Shown: positions 34,238 to 43,543, counted from the first letter of the stretch. The stretch is DNA of 64,000 bases from Oscillatoria sp. SIO1A7 (GCA_010672965.1 JAAHFN010000025.1:97199-161198), one strand, 5' to 3'. Program-made: numbers and translations. Notes: a model not told the origin generated them from the sequence alone.

Positions 34238-35746
34238 CTACCTAATGTCATAGCCAAACAAATTGGGATTAACCCGCTCTAAATTCAAATCGTCCAAACC
34301 ATATTCTGCCCAGCGGCGATCGCACATAGCAGCTACATCGGGGTCGGAGGTTAGCGGCTCTCCCCACTCATGGTCGGTTTCTGGAGGAATCTTAGTTGTA
34401 GCATCAATGCCCATCCGTCCCCCCAAGCCGATTTTTTGGCTGGCAAAATCCAAAGTATCGAAGGGCGTATTGGGGAGAATAAAAACATCTCGGGAGGGGT
34501 CAACTTTAGAGGAAATTGCCCAGACTACTTGGCGAGGGTCGCGGATATTAATATCTTTATCGACGACAATAACGAACTTGGTATAAGTGAATTGAGGCAA
34601 AGCGCTCCAGAAAGCAAGGGCAGCACGTCGAGCTTGTCCCGGATAGGCTTTGTCGATGGAAATAATAGCGGCTTTATAGCTTAGGGCTTCCATCGGCAGG
34701 AAAAAATCTGTAATTTCAGAAACTTGTTGCCGCAGGATAGGAGTATAGATACGATTGAGCGCAATTGCGATCGCCGCTTCTTCCTTCGGAGGCCGACCGC
34801 TAAAGGTCGTAAAATAGATGGGATTTTGACGATGAGTCAAGCAGTGGAAGCGAATCAAGGGCGAATCTTCCACCCCGCCATAATAGCCCATGTGGTCGCC
34901 AAAGGGGCCATCTTCCTGCATTTCTCCAGGGGCAATCGTACCTTCCAGGACAAATTCTGAATCGGCGGGCACCTCTAAATCGAGAGTCTTGCATTTAGCA
35001 AGGGATACCCCTGAACCGCCATAAAGTCCGGCAAACAGCCATTCCGAGAGATCTACCGGGATGGGAGTGGCAGCGGCCATGATTATGAGGGGATCTATAC
35101 CGAGGGCGATCGCCACCTCCAACTTCTGCCCTCGTTCGGCCGCCTTACGCAGATGCCTCGCCCCGCCCCGAACCGACAGCCAATGCACGGTCATAGTGTT
35201 GCGCGATTGCAATTGCAGGCGATAAACCCCCACATTTGGCGTGCCCGTCTGACAATCTTTGGTAATGACCAGCCCCAGGGTAATAATCTTGCCAGCATCT
35301 CCAGGATAAGGACGAATCATCGGGATTTTATTCAAATCCAAAGCATCCCCCTCGACAACCAGCTGCTGGCAGGGAGGAAAAAAGTTGCGACCGGGTTTGG
35401 CCTTGAGAACGTCAAAGAGAATTTTGCCAAACTCCACCGCTTGAGAAATTTTCTTCGGAGGCTTCGGCTGTTGCAGGGTTGCCAGCTTGCGGCCGAGTTC
35501 CTCTAGCTCCCCTGGCTTCTCCATATTCATCGCCCAGCAGATCCGTTCCTCAGTACCCATTAGATTGATAGCTATAGGATGCTTGGTCCCCTTTACATTT
35601 TCAAACAGCAGTGCTGGGCCGCCCCCTTGCAGCACGCGGTTAGAAATCTCCGCCACCTCCAAATCTGGATCGACTAGGGCGCTAATCCGTCGCAGTTGCC
35701 CCCGTTCTTCTAGCAGTTTTAGGAATCCCCGCAGGTCTCTGGCCAT
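34238..35746 (-). CDS. ubiD: UbiD-family prenyl-FMN-dependent decarboxylase
   Basis: A 502-residue decarboxylase. It starts MARDLRGFLKLLEERGQLRRI, and has the SRNTMTVHW segment, the ExxP-like GPFGDHMGYYGG block and DPSRDVFILPNTPFDTLDFA near the end. In cyanobacteria UbiD is the 4-hydroxybenzoate-derived intermediate decarboxylase of plastoquinone synthesis and needs prenyl-FMN from UbiX. The frame is open 48 codons upstream, but ATG 35746 is the family start. A decayed copy of the 5' end and leader is present at 41290-41576. Catalytic-site residues look intact. Confidence 0.92.
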   Translation of the reverse strand: MARDLRGFLKLLEERGQLRRISALVDPDLEVAEISNRVLQGGGPALLFENVKGTKHPIAINLMGTEERICWAMNMEKPGELEELGRKLATLQQPKPPKKISQAVEFGKILFDVLKAKPGRNFFPPCQQLVVEGDALDLNKIPMIRPYPGDAGKIITLGLVITKDCQTGTPNVGVYRLQLQSRNTMTVHWLSVRGGARHLRKAAERGQKLEVAIALGIDPLIIMAAATPIPVDLSEWLFAGLYGGSGVSLAKCKTLDLEVPADSEFVLEGTIAPGEMQEDGPFGDHMGYYGGVEDSPLIRFHCLTHRQNPIYFTTFSGRPPKEEAAIAIALNRIYTPILRQQVSEITDFFLPMEALSYKAAIISIDKAYPGQARRAALAFWSALPQFTYTKFVIVVDKDINIRDPRQVVWAISSKVDPSRDVFILPNTPFDTLDFASQKIGLGGRMGIDATTKIPPETDHEWGEPLTSDPDVAAMCDRRWAEYGLDDLNLERVNPNLFGYDIR

Positions 35747-35891
35747 AATGAAAATGCGTAACAATCCGGTTTGTTTCCTTATATTATGGGGTTCAAACCC
35801 GCCGGATTCCCCCTGGTTAAGAGTTTCTGCTCCCGAGATAAAACCTAATAAGGGGGCCTGCATCTGGATAAGATAATCGCAGTCTTCCAAC

Positions 35892-36011
35892 TAGCTAGAT
35901 ACGTCAATTCCTGAGATATGTGTAGGAGCGATTCGCGAATCGCCCCTACATTTGGGGTTAGACTTCCATGCTCTGCGTAAGTCCTGTAGCTAGATACGTC
36001 AATTCCTGAGA
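35892..36011. repeat. 25-bp direct repeat flanking a half element
   Basis: A 25-bp sequence (TAGCTAGATACGTCAATTCC plus TGAGA) occurs at 35892-35916 and again at 35987-36011. Between the copies are about 70 bases with GTAGGAGCGATTCGCGAATC and a right end TGCGTAAGTCCTG of the AGGACTTACGCA family. A long target duplication or slippage around a partly deleted MITE would give this layout. Confidence 0.7.
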
Positions 36012-36427
36012 AGCTCTGTTAATTTTTTATAAGTTGGGTTGTTTGTTACATGGCACTGCATTATAATTACTCTGCAAATTTAATCTTTTCTTCCGTACTT
36101 GCTATGTAAAATCTCAACCTTTGACGAAGCTCAAACCTTGCTGTAACTGCCATGAGCGCCCAAAAGAAGGCTGACTTATATCGATATAGCATTCCGCATA
36201 TTTGGTTAGGGCAATTAAAGGCGCGGCCTCGTAGGGGCTTTACCTTTTAATATTGTCTCGAAAACCCAAATCTGCCTGACCCGGTCGCACCAAATTCTAT
36301 TAGTCCGATAGCCGACCAATAGTCTAAGGTCTAAGATAGGTTTAAGGTCGTCTAAGGTTTAAAGTAGAAGCTTTGCAAAGCTAACATTGCCAAACATAAT
36401 TATATCTTTGTTAAGACATCAAAAATT
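36012..36427. other. Leader region of the oxygenase cassette
   Basis: About 415 bases with no supported gene. AT-rich stretches and several TCTAAGGT/GGTTTAAGG direct repeats (about 36325-36368) lie in the last 100 bases before the oxygenase start. It probably holds the cassette promoter; no specific operator can be named. Confidence 0.45.
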
Positions 36428-37378
36428 ATGACATACAAAGGCATAATGAGCGCATGGTCTTCCAAGGCGACTGTTCGCTCTAGGCCACCTCGCCAGTTAT
36501 CCTGGAATGAGCTGTCTGAAAAATGGCTTTACTCGCCAGAGTTAGTTACGGTGCTAAACCACCCCCTATTGAGCGGATTGGAGCGCCATCTGCGGCAACA
36601 GATTCTCGCCAAAAGTCTGGCAAATCACCTTAATTTTACCAACCATCTAGAACATGGCATTGTAAATCAGGTGGTGTTTAAGTTAGCACACAATTATGTT
36701 ATTGATTTGCCAGTAGAGATGCGACAAGATGCTTATCGAATTTATGTAGATGAAGCATACCATTCCCTGCTGGTCAGCGATATTCAAATACAAGTAGAGA
36801 ATGCTACGGGCATAAAAACGTCTAACTCACCGCCGCCCTTCTACTGGGACATTCAAAAATTGATTAGTGAAGTACCTAACGAGTTGAAAGAAAAAGCGTT
36901 GCTTTGTGTGGCGATAGTCTCGGAAACTTTGATCTCGAAGTTATTTGAAAAAATACCAAAAGATACTTTCGTGGTTCAAGGGGTACGCGATGTCATTAGC
37001 GACCATGCCTTTGATGAGGCATACCATCACCAATATTTTAAGCAAATTTTTAAGTTTGTATCGCCTCAATTTACAGAGCAAGAAAAAATAGATCTAGGTT
37101 GCTTGTTGCCTAAATATATTTACAGCTTTCTTGTCCCGGACTTTGGCTTCATGCATTCCTGCCTGATAGATATTGGTTTGACCCGCGATCGGGCAACAAG
37201 GGTAATTAATGATTCCTATCATCCAGCCAATGTTGCCCGAGATATACGAACTGCCGCCGCCGCTACCCTGAGATTATTCTATCGCCACGGCGTATTTGAC
37301 AATGACAGAATTGCTGCTGCCTTTGCCGAACTAGAATTGTTACCCGAACTAACTCAAACCTGCAAGACTTTAGCATAA
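36428..37378 (+). CDS. AurF-like non-haem diiron oxygenase
   Basis: A 316-residue helical protein. The diiron ligand set expected for AurF is complete: Glu75 (HLEHG), Glu109 and His112 (DEAYH), Glu166 (VSETL), and His193, Glu197 and His200 (DHAFDEAYH). The spacing between ligands closely matches AurF, which oxidises an aryl amine to a nitro group. Related enzymes N-oxygenate other amines or hydroxylate carbon. The substrate is unknown. The start may be ATG 36428 or ATG 36446 (MSAWSSK); no strong ribosome site decides. The stop shares one base with the ATG of the methyltransferase gene (TAATG), showing translational coupling. It is the first gene of the cassette. Confidence 0.85.
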   Translation: MTYKGIMSAWSSKATVRSRPPRQLSWNELSEKWLYSPELVTVLNHPLLSGLERHLRQQILAKSLANHLNFTNHLEHGIVNQVVFKLAHNYVIDLPVEMRQDAYRIYVDEAYHSLLVSDIQIQVENATGIKTSNSPPPFYWDIQKLISEVPNELKEKALLCVAIVSETLISKLFEKIPKDTFVVQGVRDVISDHAFDEAYHHQYFKQIFKFVSPQFTEQEKIDLGCLLPKYIYSFLVPDFGFMHSCLIDIGLTRDRATRVINDSYHPANVARDIRTAAAATLRLFYRHGVFDNDRIAAAFAELELLPELTQTCKTLA

Positions 37379-38289
37379 TGAATCAAAACAATACAAAGCC
37401 AGGTCCGATTCACGATCGCATTCACAAGACATTACTCCCCTATCCATTCTATCAAGATTTTCTGGCAGGAAAATTAGATAGACATCAATACGCCGACCAA
37501 CTCTTGGCATTGGAAAAAAACGGGCTGCCTGATGGGATTGCTGCCGGTGACTTTCCCTTCGCCAGTCGCTTCCCTGCCAATACCGCCCAATTCGTTCGCA
37601 ATGTTCTTGAGGATCTGCATATCCGAGGTTGGCTGCCCTCGTCTAACTATGATGAAGCTGGTTATTCAGCATACGAGCAGAAAACAGAAAACCACTTTTG
37701 GCATGGGAATCAGGCGACCTACATAGCAGCGGAAGAGGCACGATTAGTCTATGCCCTCTGCAATATCCTGCAACCCCAGAAAGTGGCGTTCCTCGGATCC
37801 TATTACGGCTATTGGGCTCATTGGGCTTTGCCGAACATCCAAGCTGCAGGCGGTCGGGCATGGCTGGTGGATATTGATGCCGATGTCTCGGCCATTGCCC
37901 AGAAAAATATTGATCAATTTGGGTTTGGCGACAAGGCGGAAGTAGTAGTGGAAGATGCGATTGCCTTTTGCCAAAGTTCCCCGGAAAACTTCGATATGGT
38001 CGTCATTGATGCAGAATGTCCGTGCGACCATCCAAACCCCAGCTATCGCGGAAAAGCAGTATATCTGCCTATCCTTCAAGCAGTTCTACCAAAAATGGCT
38101 CCAGGTAGCGCCCTCGTCTTTCACAATATTATATTTCGGCATTTCCATAAGTCTGCGTTTTTTGACAGCGTAATGTCTCGCAATCGACAAGAACTAGATT
38201 CCTTACTCTCCCTGCTGGAGGAACGCACCAAAGTCTTCCTAGAATATGAAAGCACTGAAGGGGTAGGAATCGGCTTTCTACCTAGATAG
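37378..38289 (+). CDS. SAM-dependent methyltransferase (class I)
   Basis: A 303-residue protein. Residues 1 to about 120 form a helical N-terminal part of unknown type. A class I methyltransferase fold follows: motif I VAFLGSYYGYWAHW at 136-149, the acidic end of strand 2 in WLVDIDADV at 162-170, EDAIAF near 192, and the strand 4 motif FDMVVIDAECP at 205-215. A later VFHNIIFRHFHKSAFF segment may shape the acceptor site. It probably methylates an O or N of the cassette product. It starts inside the stop of the diiron oxygenase gene. Confidence 0.8.
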   Translation: MNQNNTKPGPIHDRIHKTLLPYPFYQDFLAGKLDRHQYADQLLALEKNGLPDGIAAGDFPFASRFPANTAQFVRNVLEDLHIRGWLPSSNYDEAGYSAYEQKTENHFWHGNQATYIAAEEARLVYALCNILQPQKVAFLGSYYGYWAHWALPNIQAAGGRAWLVDIDADVSAIAQKNIDQFGFGDKAEVVVEDAIAFCQSSPENFDMVVIDAECPCDHPNPSYRGKAVYLPILQAVLPKMAPGSALVFHNIIFRHFHKSAFFDSVMSRNRQELDSLLSLLEERTKVFLEYESTEGVGIGFLPR

Positions 38290-38302
38290 ACTACCCTAGC
38301 AT

Positions 38303-38345
38303 AGGGTGTGGGGTGTAGGGTGTCGGGTGTAGGGTGTAGGGAAAA
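38303..38345. repeat. GGGTGTGG-type repeat inside the cassette
   Basis: Five units of GGTGTAGGGTGT/GGTGTGGGGTGT type between the methyltransferase and the PLP enzyme genes. It is the only large gap within the cassette. Confidence 0.7.
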
Positions 38346-38419
38346 GTCATGCTCTTCTCGTACTCTTCTTAAGCCCATGAAAACCAGAGTGTTATGGTGC
38401 AAAATAAATCCAAAACATT

Positions 38420-39604
38420 ATGACTATAGCAACCGCGCAATTTTCTCGCATCGGGACTGCCCTGCGATCGCAGTTCATGCTAGATCCCAATGTTTGTTAC
38501 CTCAATCATGGTGCCTATGGGGCAGTGCCTCGTCCGGTTTACGATCGCTACCTCGAATGGATGCGTCTATTTGAAGCTGAGCCCGTTGACTTTCTCTCCC
38601 GCCACGGCGAAGAAAGGCTGGCAGAATCTCGACATATTCTGGCCGAATACTTAGGAACCCAGCGAGACAACATTGTCTATGTGCAAAACGGTACGGTTGG
38701 CCTCAACATAATCGCCCGCAACATGAAATTGGGGCCAAATGACGAAATGCTAACCACCAATCAAGAGCATGGTGGTGTTGACAGGATGTGGCGCTATTTC
38801 GCCTCGCAGCGTGGCTTTGCTTACAAAAAGGTGCCCCTCCCCATCCCCGTACCGACCCACGCCGAATTCGTCGAACAGTTTTGGTCCCAGGTCAACCCCC
38901 GCGTGCGGCTGATATTCATCAGCCACATTACCTCTTTGAGCGGTCTAATCCTGCCAGTGGAAGAAATTTGTCGGCGCGCCCGCGAGGCAGGCATTACGAC
39001 CATCGTCGATGGCTCCCATGCCCCCGGACAAATACCCCTCGATCTCGATGCCATTGGATCGGATTTTTATGTTGGCATCACCCATAAATGGTTATGTGCC
39101 CCCCGGGGCTCGGCATTTATGTTTGCCCGTCCCGAAGTTCAACATCTGCTCGAACCCCTAGTCCTCAGTTGGGGCTGGGAACCGAAACAGCCGGGTCCTT
39201 CACAGTTTGTCGACCGACACCAGTGGCAGGGCAGCCGCGACATATCGCCATTCCTGACCGTGCCAGCAGCCATTGCCTTTCAACAAAAAAATAACTGGGA
39301 CTTGGTGCGCAAGGAGTGCCACGAACTAGCCCTCGAAGCCCAGCAACGGGTCAGCGAAACCGTTGGAGAACCTCCTTTTCAATCTATAGCAGGTGCTAAG
39401 GAGTGGTTTGCCCAAATAGCATGCGTCTTCTTGCCGCAACATATCGATCCCATTCCTTTTCGGGACAAGCTAAGGTACGAGCATGGTATTGATGTCTCAA
39501 TCGATGTCGTGTACGACCAACCACGGATGCGCATTTCAGTGCAAGGCTACAACAGCCCAGATGATATCGACCATTTAGTTCGGGCATTGGCAAAATCACT
39601 CTAA
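38420..39604 (+). CDS. Class-V PLP-dependent enzyme (isopenicillin N epimerase-like)
   Basis: A 394-residue fold-type I PLP enzyme. The N-terminal YLNHGAYGAVPRPV segment is typical of the CefD/class-V aminotransferase group. Asp197 (VDGSHAPG) would pair with the pyridine nitrogen, His200 stacks nearby, and Lys223 in THKWLCAPRG is the Schiff-base lysine. The C-terminal FRDKLRYEHGIDVSIDV and RMRISVQGYN segments are normal. Members do epimerisation, desulfuration, C-S lyase or aminotransfer chemistry; which one applies here is not readable. The ATP-grasp gene starts eight bases after its stop. Confidence 0.85.
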   Translation: MTIATAQFSRIGTALRSQFMLDPNVCYLNHGAYGAVPRPVYDRYLEWMRLFEAEPVDFLSRHGEERLAESRHILAEYLGTQRDNIVYVQNGTVGLNIIARNMKLGPNDEMLTTNQEHGGVDRMWRYFASQRGFAYKKVPLPIPVPTHAEFVEQFWSQVNPRVRLIFISHITSLSGLILPVEEICRRAREAGITTIVDGSHAPGQIPLDLDAIGSDFYVGITHKWLCAPRGSAFMFARPEVQHLLEPLVLSWGWEPKQPGPSQFVDRHQWQGSRDISPFLTVPAAIAFQQKNNWDLVRKECHELALEAQQRVSETVGEPPFQSIAGAKEWFAQIACVFLPQHIDPIPFRDKLRYEHGIDVSIDVVYDQPRMRISVQGYNSPDDIDHLVRALAKSL

Positions 39605-39611
39605 CCGGCTA

Positions 39612-41273
39612 ATGAACAATCCCAATACCAATTGCTGGTATGCAGATAATCCCAATAATTTCTTCTTTTCCTTCAGAGCATCTGCCAATAGATCTTCTAC
39701 TGCCCTGCCACTGGTCTGCAATTCTGGCTTTTTGCTCCTGGATAGTGGCGAAGGCGATCCCTCCTTTATATATCGCTGTCAAGACCGCTATTTTGCTTAC
39801 AACAGCATGGTCGGTTTGCGGAGTATTTTTTTTGTTCTTAACGACGAACATTTTGATATATATACCCAGTCGATAGAGAATCTCCGACAACGGCTCTTAG
39901 AGTCTGACGCCTGGAACGGGGTTTGGGGCAATCTATTCTTGCCAGAACCATGCTTCCTTCCTTGTGACATATACCGCTGTGAGGTGCCTTTCACTCCACT
40001 GCTCGAACGCCAAATGCAACGTCTCGAAGTTAGAGATAGCATCAATGCAACGGGCTTATTCTGCAATCAAGTATCGCCGACCCTCAGCCTATTGCTCGGC
40101 CAATGGTTACAGCATATTAGGGACATTGTTCCCTCTTTTATAGATTTCTATAAATTGGCGCTTTCAGGTGAAATAGCCATCCGATTTCACGACAAATTAT
40201 CCTATGTTAAATTATTGCAGGCAGTTCCAGAAGATACCTTGCCCCTGCATGCGCCAACCATCACCCTCACAATTGAGGAATTGCTGGATATACGAACTTG
40301 GAGCGACCTATCTCAGAGGTTTATAGCTGCAACCAATGATGCAATATCTCCGACCGCTTTCTATATTAAATCTAGCTTCGACTCTGGCGGCAATGCAGCG
40401 GCAATTTTGACCCAGAAAGATTATGGGGAAAAATACGCCGCATTCAAAGAGGAACTGTTGGGCAGCTTAAGCTTAATGGATAGCAGCTATTGTCTGGCAG
40501 AACTGCGTGCAGCTATAAGCGCACAGCAAACCTGGTCGGCAATGACATTGCCGGAAGAAACCTTGGCGGCTTACGCCACTGCCTGGACAAAAAAAAGAAG
40601 CCAACAACCCCTTTCGATAATCGTGCAGCGGCACATCCGCCGTACTGCAAAGCCCGATACATTATTGCCCTATGGAATTGGCTACAACTTGTGGATTGCT
40701 CCAAGCGGAGACTGCAAAGTCCTAGCAATTGCCGCGCAAGTGTACTCGGATCCGGAATACAAACATCATCTTGGTGCCTGGTTGTCAACAGACCTTGCCA
40801 ACCGCATTGCTAATCTTATCCCTTTTGCCAAGGTGCGCAATCTGGCGAGCCAGTTTGTATTGGAAGGTTATTGCGGCCCTATCGGCTTTGATGCCATTCT
40901 CAATGAGTCAGGTGAATACGAATTTATATACGATTGCAACCCACGCCTGACAGCCGTATTTCCGGCACTAGCTGTCCGAACTTTCCTAATAAAGCAAGGA
41001 TTTGTCGTTGAGTCTGTCCTTAATCTAGATTATCGGGGTCGGTTTCAATTGGCAGACCGGCAAACCATGAATAAATTATCAGAGCGAGGCTGGCTCTTCG
41101 AGCCGAACCGACCCTCAGGAATTTTGTATGTCCCAAGTCTTGCTAAGCAGGATGGTTTTGATGTGGTGATGGTTAATATGAGCTTGGAAGAGATGAATGC
41201 AGCCGTTTTATCCGGTCTTCTAGGGGATGGTCGGGACGATGACAAGGGTACTATTACGCGATTGTACTGCTGA
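39612..41273 (+). CDS. ATP-grasp ligase-like protein
   Basis: A 553-residue protein. The first 210 residues are a pre-ATP-grasp type domain with several Cys. The ATP-grasp core has FYIKSSFDSGGN at 250-261 (lysine and glycine-rich loop), IVQRHI at 337-342 as the hinge, GYCGPIGFDAIL at 419-430, and the metal site YDCNPRLTAVF at 440-450. The fold usually joins a carboxylate to an amine via an acyl phosphate. The C-terminal 90 residues are unassigned. It is the last cassette gene, followed at once by the decayed ubiD copy. It may couple an amino acid to the product of the other three enzymes. Confidence 0.78.
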   Translation: MNNPNTNCWYADNPNNFFFSFRASANRSSTALPLVCNSGFLLLDSGEGDPSFIYRCQDRYFAYNSMVGLRSIFFVLNDEHFDIYTQSIENLRQRLLESDAWNGVWGNLFLPEPCFLPCDIYRCEVPFTPLLERQMQRLEVRDSINATGLFCNQVSPTLSLLLGQWLQHIRDIVPSFIDFYKLALSGEIAIRFHDKLSYVKLLQAVPEDTLPLHAPTITLTIEELLDIRTWSDLSQRFIAATNDAISPTAFYIKSSFDSGGNAAAILTQKDYGEKYAAFKEELLGSLSLMDSSYCLAELRAAISAQQTWSAMTLPEETLAAYATAWTKKRSQQPLSIIVQRHIRRTAKPDTLLPYGIGYNLWIAPSGDCKVLAIAAQVYSDPEYKHHLGAWLSTDLANRIANLIPFAKVRNLASQFVLEGYCGPIGFDAILNESGEYEFIYDCNPRLTAVFPALAVRTFLIKQGFVVESVLNLDYRGRFQLADRQTMNKLSERGWLFEPNRPSGILYVPSLAKQDGFDVVMVNMSLEEMNAAVLSGLLGDGRDDDKGTITRLYC

Positions 41274-41289
41274 ATAGCTTAAGTTTGGT

Positions 41290-41576
41290 ACTAAGAAATT
41301 TCTTCGGTGGCTTGGGCTTTTGCTCTTTGCCAGCTTGCGGCCGAGTTCCTATTAGATTAATAGCTATGGGATGCTCGGTCCCCTTTACATTTTCCAATAT
41401 GCTGGGCCGCCCCTTGCAACAGGCGGTTAGAAATCTCCGCAACCTCCAAATCTGGGTCAAGGCGCTAATCCGTCGCAGTTGCCCCCGTTCTTCTAGCAGT
41501 TTCAGGAATCCCCGCAGGTCTCTGGCCATAATTCAAATGCATAACAATTCGGTTTGTTTCCTTATATTATGGGTTC
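41290..41576 (-). pseudogene. Decayed copy of the ubiD 5' end and leader
   Basis: The first 20 codons (MARDLRGFLKLLEERGQLRR) and about 45 leader bases match ubiD almost base for base. Further down there are deletions: ISALTQIW replaces ISALVDPDLEV with a frameshift, and a block of about 70 bases around the codons for METxKPGELEEL is missing. The copy ends near the PPKK segment. It points the same way as ubiD, so the cassette at 36428-41273 lies between two direct copies. Confidence 0.85.
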
Positions 41577-41676
41577 GTGCCTTGCCTATTCCCGAAGGCC
41601 AGATTTCACGGCTGTAACTTCTGCCAAGCCAAACGGGATTAGAAAACCTAAGAGACTGCGATTAGCTATAAGCCTT

Positions 41677-43323
41677 ATGTCAGATGACTCCAATGTAAAG
41701 CCAGAAAAAGATTATGCTGTTATTCGATTGATTTGCGACTATCTCTCTGATGGGATTGTTTCTATATCCAGGCACCATCCGGAATGGCTCTCCGAGAAGT
41801 TTAGGGACGGTCGCTTTATTCAACCAAATTTTAAAGTGAAATTAAGCGCATGGTTGGCAGCAAAATTGAGTCGCGCTTCAGACCGAGCTTCCCTAACTAG
41901 GCAAATTATGAAAATATGGACGTATTTTACGGTTCCAAGTTTTTTCTTAACTTCAGAGTTTGCTAGCATAATGACCGATATCGGTCGCGTTCTCTATTCT
42001 CGGGAAAGCATTACCCAGGAAAATTATATCCAGGAAAGCATTGCCCAGGAAAATGCTACCCAGGAAAGCATTGCCCAGGAAAATATTGGTTATTCCCAGT
42101 CTGGAGCTAGGGAAAAAACAGGGGCGATCGCCGTGTTGCTTTTAGACGCCGAAAACACGAATATCCCTGCAAATGCCGAAAAAATATTAGCCGATTTCTG
42201 CACCTATCCTTTGCAAGTCAAGATTGCTTTTGCCAATTGGCGGTATCCCGGCTTAGGCAATAAAGACGCCGAACTCCACGCTCGCGGCTACCAATTGCTC
42301 CACGCTCCGGAGGCCAAAAATGGTGCGGATGCCCACATGATTGCAATGGGAGCTTCAATTCATCGTTATTACCCCCATACCAAAGAGGTTTTTGTTTGCT
42401 CTGCAGATACTTTGTTACTTCATCTGTGCAATTCCCTGCAAAATCAAGGCTTTAAAGTTTATAGAGTAAGGAGAAATAAGGATACTATAGAGATTGAAAA
42501 TCGTTATAACGGAGAAGTTAGATTTTTTTCTATAAATACAATTAGTCGCAATCTTTTTCAAGAATTGGCACGGGAACTAGAAGAGAATATCGACAAACTC
42601 GAATCCTCCTCAATTGAGGAGAAAGTAGCTCAATTGTCTAACCTGATTGCTCGCTTTCAAAAACAAGCCCCTGTCTCGGCCAATGCTAACGAGGCCGATT
42701 TAGCCTCAACCCTTGCAGAACAGCCTCAAATTATTTCTGCGGATACGGAAGCTCTTAAAGCGATCGAATCGCATCTTTCTGTTTTGAGTGTTAATTCTCT
42801 AAATATGTTGGATGAATTTATGCTCGACTGCGTGCGATATATGACTGAAGGCGGGGCTTTGGAATATATTTCAGCCGATAGGATTATCAAGCATATTCGC
42901 GCTCAATATGACAAAGATATTAATTTAATAGTAAAGAAATTTAAGCCCGATTTTAGTTTAATTAAATACTTGCGATCGCGCCCTAGCCTCTTCGAGCTAA
43001 AATTAGTCGGCAAGGAATATAGGGTAGCTCTAGCGAACCAATCCCCTGCCCCCGAAATTACTACTGTATTTAATATTAGCTCTCGATCCGACTTAGAAAA
43101 GATCGTAATCAAAATTATTGAAACTTATACCGCTAAGTCTCCAGGTAGCTATATTATTATTTCTGATGTGGCCACGGCCTTTTACAAACAATACGGCCAA
43201 CCTATTACCAAAGTGATGCAAACTTTGCAGTTGGGTAATAAATTTATCAAATTACTGCAATCTTGTAATAATTTGAAACTACAGCAAGATGGTAAAATCT
43301 ATAAGGTGGCGATCGCCACTTAA
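41677..43323 (+). CDS. NYN-domain nuclease-like protein with C-terminal LOTUS-like regions
   Basis: A 548-residue protein. The N-terminal 105 residues are helical. A linker carries repeated ESIAQEN units, coded by a 24-bp-type repeat (about 42003-42090). The NYN (PIN-like) domain follows with acidic residues Asp157 (LLLDAENT), Asp218 (KNGADAHM) and Asp244 (VCSADTLLL), as in LabA/DUF88 RNases. Two later winged-helix-like parts (LDEFMLDCVRYMTEGGALEY and DVATAFYKQYGQPITKVMQ) resemble OST-HTH/LOTUS domains, which bind RNA. The long upstream frame to 41554 is not trusted because it crosses the ubiD copy leader. A role in RNA turnover is inferred. Confidence 0.8.
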   Translation: MSDDSNVKPEKDYAVIRLICDYLSDGIVSISRHHPEWLSEKFRDGRFIQPNFKVKLSAWLAAKLSRASDRASLTRQIMKIWTYFTVPSFFLTSEFASIMTDIGRVLYSRESITQENYIQESIAQENATQESIAQENIGYSQSGAREKTGAIAVLLLDAENTNIPANAEKILADFCTYPLQVKIAFANWRYPGLGNKDAELHARGYQLLHAPEAKNGADAHMIAMGASIHRYYPHTKEVFVCSADTLLLHLCNSLQNQGFKVYRVRRNKDTIEIENRYNGEVRFFSINTISRNLFQELARELEENIDKLESSSIEEKVAQLSNLIARFQKQAPVSANANEADLASTLAEQPQIISADTEALKAIESHLSVLSVNSLNMLDEFMLDCVRYMTEGGALEYISADRIIKHIRAQYDKDINLIVKKFKPDFSLIKYLRSRPSLFELKLVGKEYRVALANQSPAPEITTVFNISSRSDLEKIVIKIIETYTAKSPGSYIIISDVATAFYKQYGQPITKVMQTLQLGNKFIKLLQSCNNLKLQQDGKIYKVAIAT

Positions 43324-43325
43324 AA

Positions 43326-43475
43326 GGCAGGGGAGCAGGGAGACAAGGGGGGACTGGGGGACAAGGGGGGAGGGGGGACAAGGGGACTTGTTTCCCCGTC
43401 CCCCGATCTCTCCATCTCCCGCTCTCCCGGTCCCCCGGTCTCCTTGTCCCCTTGTCCCCCCTCCCCCCTTTAGGT
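43326..43475. repeat. Inverted G-rich STRR-like spacer
   Basis: GGGGACAAGGGGGGA-type units (43340-43386) face CCTTGTCCCCTTGTCCCCCC-type units (43442-43470), with CTCCCGGTCCCCC in between. The arms are complementary and separate the convergent NYN and caspase-like genes. Confidence 0.7.
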
Positions 43476-43543
43476 TCGGTCTCGATGCCCCGGATGCTGT
43501 TTAAAAATAAAAATAAGACAATTTTAAATACTGCCCCCTAGAA

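Noticed and set aside
34041..34253. 70-codon plus-strand frame between spacer repeats and ubiD
   Set aside because: It is the reverse of the hicB remnant plus a MITE; the minus strand explains the sequence.
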